NCBI GenBank assembly: GCA_049273695.1
Contig: JBASRE010000057.1
Span: forward strand, 1 to 64,000
DNA length: 64,000 nt
Direction of reading: 5' to 3'
Source: UBA11740 sp049273695
GTDB lineage: Bacteria; Acidobacteriota; Blastocatellia; Pyrinomonadales; Pyrinomonadaceae
Under the pieces are notes generated by a model. That model did not search any database and had not been told where the DNA came from. It saw nothing but the letters and a program-made list of their open reading frames with translations. The position numbers and the translations under genes are program-made. This document shows, one piece after another, positions 60,587 through 64,000 of the stretch; positions within the stretch are counted from its first letter, which is position 1; the number at the start of each line of letters is the position of its first letter.

Positions 60587-63500
60587 CTATGGCCCACTTC
60601 CGGGCGTTGGAATCGCGGTCGTGTCGTCGGCCGGGCCGCCACCCACATGGCCGATCCCAACGCGCACGCGATTGCTCGCGATGCCGCGATAGGTAATTCG
60701 GAAGAGCACGTCGCCGACGTCGCCAAGTTCGTCATTCAGTCGGATTACCATGCAGCTCAACCAGTTCTGTCCCTCGACTTTCGCAAAGTACTCGACAGTC
60801 AACGAGTAAACGCGACCTGATGCGTCTTGAGCATCGGCGGTAATGCTGGTCGGAGTTTCGCCCGGCGCGAGATCGAAATTCGTCGCAAACAGCATCACGC
60901 GGGTCCGGCGATCCGGCGACGGGGCGTAATCGTAATTCAACGCGAACGGCTCAATCGTTCCCAGCACCGAATCGAACGCGAGCGCGCGCGTCGAGTCGGG
61001 ATGGCTGATCAAAACAGGCACACCTACATTGAGCACGGCGGTGAATTCGGCGAGCTTGCTGCTGCTCAGGTTGTCGAAACTGATGCTTGGCGGAGTAAAC
61101 GTGTAGTTCACTCTGCTTGGCGTAATCGTGTAGGTCTGTTGCGCCGCCAGGTTGAAGGTGTGATCGCCCTCGTCGTCGGTTGTGCCACTGACCGACTGCC
61201 CGCCGGTGATCGTGATCGTCACGCCCGGTAGGCCTAAACCCTTGCTTTGGACTTGAGTCGTGACTTGATAAGACGGGAAGCTGGTGAAGTTCACTTGACG
61301 GTCTCCGTCGAGATCGATCAAAACTTCGCCGGCCGGTGCGAAAAGATAATCCGTCTTTGACGCAATGACGCGGTAATTCGGACCGGCTGGCAAGTTGCTG
61401 AAAGCATAATTACCGTTCGCATCCGACATGGCCGATCCGCTCTGTTGGCCGGACAAGGTTATTGTGACGCCTGCCAACCCACTGCCATCCGCGTTTGTTG
61501 TTCGGCCGCTGATGCTGTGATGACGCAGCGTGGCCACAAAGCCGGCGCTGACATTTGAACCCAGCTCGCTGAACGTCTCACTCGGCTGAGTGAACGAATA
61601 ATATTTCGCTGCCGGAGTGACAGTGTGAGTTTGGCCGGCGGCAAGATTGTCAAAAGAGTAATCGCCGTTAGCATTCGTCGTCGTTATCGCGCTGGTAAAG
61701 CCAGAGAGTGCCATCGTAACTCCGCTTACGCCAGTGTTGCCGGCCCCAGTCACTCTGCCGGAAATGGTGTGCCGGTTAAGCGTCGCCGTAAAATCGCTCG
61801 TTTCGTTCGCCGTCAAATAAGTCGTGAAGGACACCGGATCGAAACTGTAATGGGTTCGCGAGGGTGTGATTTTGTAGGTGCCTTCGGCCGCGACGTTGAA
61901 GCTAAACGTGCCATTCGCGTGCGTGACGGCGCTGCCGGTTTCTGTACCAATCATTGTCATTGTCACGCCTGAGAGCGGTAAGTAATCCGTGGTGACGCGG
62001 CCGCTGATCGTGAGTGTGACAGGAGTGCCGGTGAAATTCGCCGTTCGATCTTCGTCCAGCGTGCCGAGATAGTTGGTCGGCGGCGCAAAGGTGTAATTCA
62101 CTCGCGAAATAGAAAGTACGTACTCATCGCCGGCCGGCACGTAAGCGAGCGTGTAATTGCCATTCGCATCGGTTGTCGTGGATTTGCTCGTCCCGCCCGA
62201 AACAGTTAGCACTGCTGACACAATTGGATTTCCATTCGGCTTTGTGACTCGGCCGCTGATGTTGTGCGTAATGAGCGTGAAGTTCGCGGTTGCATCCGCG
62301 CTCAAATCGTCGATCGTGCCCGTTCCCGGATCGAAAACATAAGCAAACTTCGATGGGATGATGTTGTAGTCAGCGTCGGCCGGAACACCGCTGAAAGAAT
62401 AGTTGCCGTTGGCATCAGTCTGCGCCTCGGCGTTAAGGACGCCCGTGAGCGACACGGTCGCGTCCGCAAGTCCCTGGCCTGACGCGTCTGCGATTCGCCC
62501 GGAGATCGTGTATCGATCGACAACGCCGACAAAATCTACTGTTTGATCGCCGGCGGGAGTATTGATAGCGATCGTCGAGTTCCCGAAATTGTACTGCGTC
62601 TTCGCCGCTGAGACGGTGTAGTTGCCACTGGTCGGCAAGTTCGAGAAGCTATAATGACCCTGCGCGTCTGTCAGAGCGGTCACCGATTGCGAGCCACTCA
62701 AAGTTACCAACGCGCCCGCCACCGGAGCGTTCACATCGGACATCACTCGCCCTTCGAGTTTGAAATTCGGATTGGGTGAACTGTCGAGATACTGTTGTAG
62801 AAGCTCCCTCCGATTCGTGACACAGTTTGCGTCCTCACCGCATTGCAGGAGCAAATCCGACCAGTAGTAATGAGCTGCGGCATCCGGAGCTCGACCTGGT
62901 ATCGAGGTGAATTGCTCGCGCACGTACTGGACTGGATCCTCTTCCGGGCTTTGGGTGTTGATGACGCTGGTCACCTGAGCGTCTGAAAAAAGATTTTGGT
63001 AAATCGAATCGATAACGGTGAGCGATCCAGTCGCTGAGTCGGCGCGAATTGTATGCGCGCTATCCACGCATTCAGCCCGGGCGATGATTGCGCGATTGAC
63101 GCCATAAAGCGAAATGGCGGCGAAGGTATTGTGGCTCCACTGATATCGTGAGCTTTCGATCAGCACGGCCTTGGGGTAATAGACCAGGTTCCCCATGTTG
63201 CCGCCAAGATTCGACACATTCATTCGCAGCCGGTTCATGTAAAGCAGATCGATCGGGGCGGAAGGCGGAGAATAACGATAGGGCATTACGGAAAGACCAA
63301 ACAGTTGCCCTTCATCCATGAAGACTCTGTCCAGCACGATTTCCCGGCGCGGCGAATCGCTGGTGACGGCGGCGGCGTTCCCCGCGTTGATCCACGAAAT
63401 CGGAGCGCCGTAACCGGTCTTGCCATACAACTCGGGACGCTGCCCGTAATCCAGAAACACAGTGTCGCTAACGGCGATGCGCTTCCATTGTAAATTTTCG

Positions 63501-64000
63501 ACGATCGGCGCATAAACTCCGCTGTTTCCGGACGAGCCCAGAAACTTTGTCTGTTGAATGGCGAGACCGCTTTGAATGGCCCTGACAATGGCGCCGCCAA
63601 AAGCTTCATTGAGCAGGCCATAAAATTCGCAATGCCTGATTGTCGCGTCGTCAACTCGGAGAATATCCAGCGTAACGATGGCGTCGGTGGCGACTTCCGG
63701 CGTGCCGACGAACGCGACGTCATGAATCAGGAAGCTGTGAAGACCCGCAACCTGAATCGCAATGCCGCCCACGCCGGTGCGTGGATAGAATTCCGAGACG
63801 AGATTCAGCCCCGTGCTCAGTTCCTGGCCACTCCCGGTCGTATCCACGACGGTCGATGACGGAACGCCCGCGATCTCAATTGATGTCGCAAGGCCGCTGA
63901 AATCCTTTACGACGGTGGTGAGGATCGCATAACGGCCCTGAGGAACGAATAATGTCCCCCCGCCGCCGGCCGCCAAAGCGTCAAGCGCCGCTTGCAGCGC
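60587..64000 (-). CDS. Beta-helix protein with seven carboxypeptidase-regulatory-like repeats (partial)
   Basis: The frame is open to the window end, so the N-terminus is missing. It begins LQAALDALAAGGGGTLFVPQ GRYA, the entry of the pectate-lyase-like right-handed beta-helix, and continues through about 370 residues of beta-helix coils. From about residue 420 seven repeats follow, each of the type YTISGRI..GQGLADATVSLTG, TDANGNYSF..LPAG.NY. and a Phe-Thr end. A 150-residue C-terminal domain ends in a Pro-rich tail. Likely a secreted or surface protein binding a carbohydrate; no catalytic residue is clear. The layout is common in Acidobacteriota. Confidence 0.85.
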   Translation of the reverse strand, partial: ALQAALDALAAGGGGTLFVPQGRYAILTTVVKDFSGLATSIEIAGVPSSTVVDTTGSGQELSTGLNLVSEFYPRTGVGGIAIQVAGLHSFLIHDVAFVGTPEVATDAIVTLDILRVDDATIRHCEFYGLLNEAFGGAIVRAIQSGLAIQQTKFLGSSGNSGVYAPIVENLQWKRIAVSDTVFLDYGQRPELYGKTGYGAPISWINAGNAAAVTSDSPRREIVLDRVFMDEGQLFGLSVMPYRYSPPSAPIDLLYMNRLRMNVSNLGGNMGNLVYYPKAVLIESSRYQWSHNTFAAISLYGVNRAIIARAECVDSAHTIRADSATGSLTVIDSIYQNLFSDAQVTSVINTQSPEEDPVQYVREQFTSIPGRAPDAAAHYYWSDLLLQCGEDANCVTNRRELLQQYLDSSPNPNFKLEGRVMSDVNAPVAGALVTLSGSQSVTALTDAQGHYSFSNLPTSGNYTVSAAKTQYNFGNSTIAINTPAGDQTVDFVGVVDRYTISGRIADASGQGLADATVSLTGVLNAEAQTDANGNYSFSGVPADADYNIIPSKFAYVFDPGTGTIDDLSADATANFTLITHNISGRVTKPNGNPIVSAVLTVSGGTSKSTTTDANGNYTLAYVPAGDEYVLSISRVNYTFAPPTNYLGTLDEDRTANFTGTPVTLTISGRVTTDYLPLSGVTMTMIGTETGSAVTHANGTFSFNVAAEGTYKITPSRTHYSFDPVSFTTYLTANETSDFTATLNRHTISGRVTGAGNTGVSGVTMALSGFTSAITTTNANGDYSFDNLAAGQTHTVTPAAKYYSFTQPSETFSELGSNVSAGFVATLRHHSISGRTTNADGSGLAGVTITLSGQQSGSAMSDANGNYAFSNLPAGPNYRVIASKTDYLFAPAGEVLIDLDGDRQVNFTSFPSYQVTTQVQSKGLGLPGVTITITGGQSVSGTTDDEGDHTFNLAAQQTYTITPSRVNYTFTPPSISFDNLSSSKLAEFTAVLNVGVPVLISHPDSTRALAFDSVLGTIEPFALNYDYAPSPDRRTRVMLFATNFDLAPGETPTSITADAQDASGRVYSLTVEYFAKVEGQNWLSCMVIRLNDELGDVGDVLFRITYRGIASNRVRVGIGHVGGGPADDTTAIPTPGSGP

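Overview
The window reads as a chromosomal contig of an Acidobacteriota bacterium, most likely class Blastocatellia (inference). Supporting signs are a VWA protein of the Acidobacterial VWFA-related type, TonB receptors with an N-terminal carboxypeptidase-regulatory-like domain, a zinc-ribbon protein opening with MKRCPTCNRIYTDESLLFC, a DUF6335 protein, the futalosine menaquinone route, and many dispersed palindromic repeats in the gaps. Both window edges cut genes.

Layout. 1-5205: cobalamin uptake operon (btuF lipoprotein, partial; btuC; btuD; TonB receptor). 5206-14860: accessory region with a CWC-membrane fusion, a DUF5522 protein, a frameshifted HTH/coiled-coil gene, a 2078-residue secreted subtilase-RHS protein followed in ATGA overlap by a tiny membrane protein (candidate toxin and immunity pair), and the remains of an ECF sigma gene. 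14861-16718: YCII/DGPF protein, RibD-like reductase, DUF4383. 16953-19802: exported VWA protein and a Gly/Tyr/Pro-repeat protein. 19880-24269: gatB, SDR, DUF4337, dtd, cyclophilin lipoprotein. 24270-33040: exported hydrolase, DUF6335, aconitase, PIN/antitoxin pair, DUF5996, hicB with a broken hicA, aldehyde dehydrogenase. 33216-38877: TonB receptor divergent from an MFS transporter, then an M56/BlaI pair. 39019-43829 (minus strand): menaquinone operon ubiX, small membrane protein, ubiA-type prenyltransferase, mqnE, an exported YD-repeat-like protein, mqnD. 44116-48748: tilS, ftsH, Ntn hydrolase. 48854-56002: FAD oxidoreductase, QW-motif protein, histidine phosphatase, membrane protein, exported double rhodanese, esterase, DUF4160/DUF2442. 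56067-64000: class A PBP, zinc-ribbon membrane protein, NIPSNAP, and a large beta-helix protein with seven regulatory-like repeats, cut by the window end.

The most notable signals are: (a) the subtilase-RHS protein with its overlapping small membrane gene; (b) the ECF sigma remnant beside its expected DGPF/YCII partner; (c) two genes broken by what looks like one missing base (an HTH gene, and hicA at the catalytic His codon); (d) a YD-repeat protein inside the menaquinone operon; (e) at least six families of intergenic palindromes, one of them a 119-bp hairpin unit bounded by exact 17-bp direct repeats. No rRNA, tRNA, CRISPR array or intact insertion sequence was recognised.
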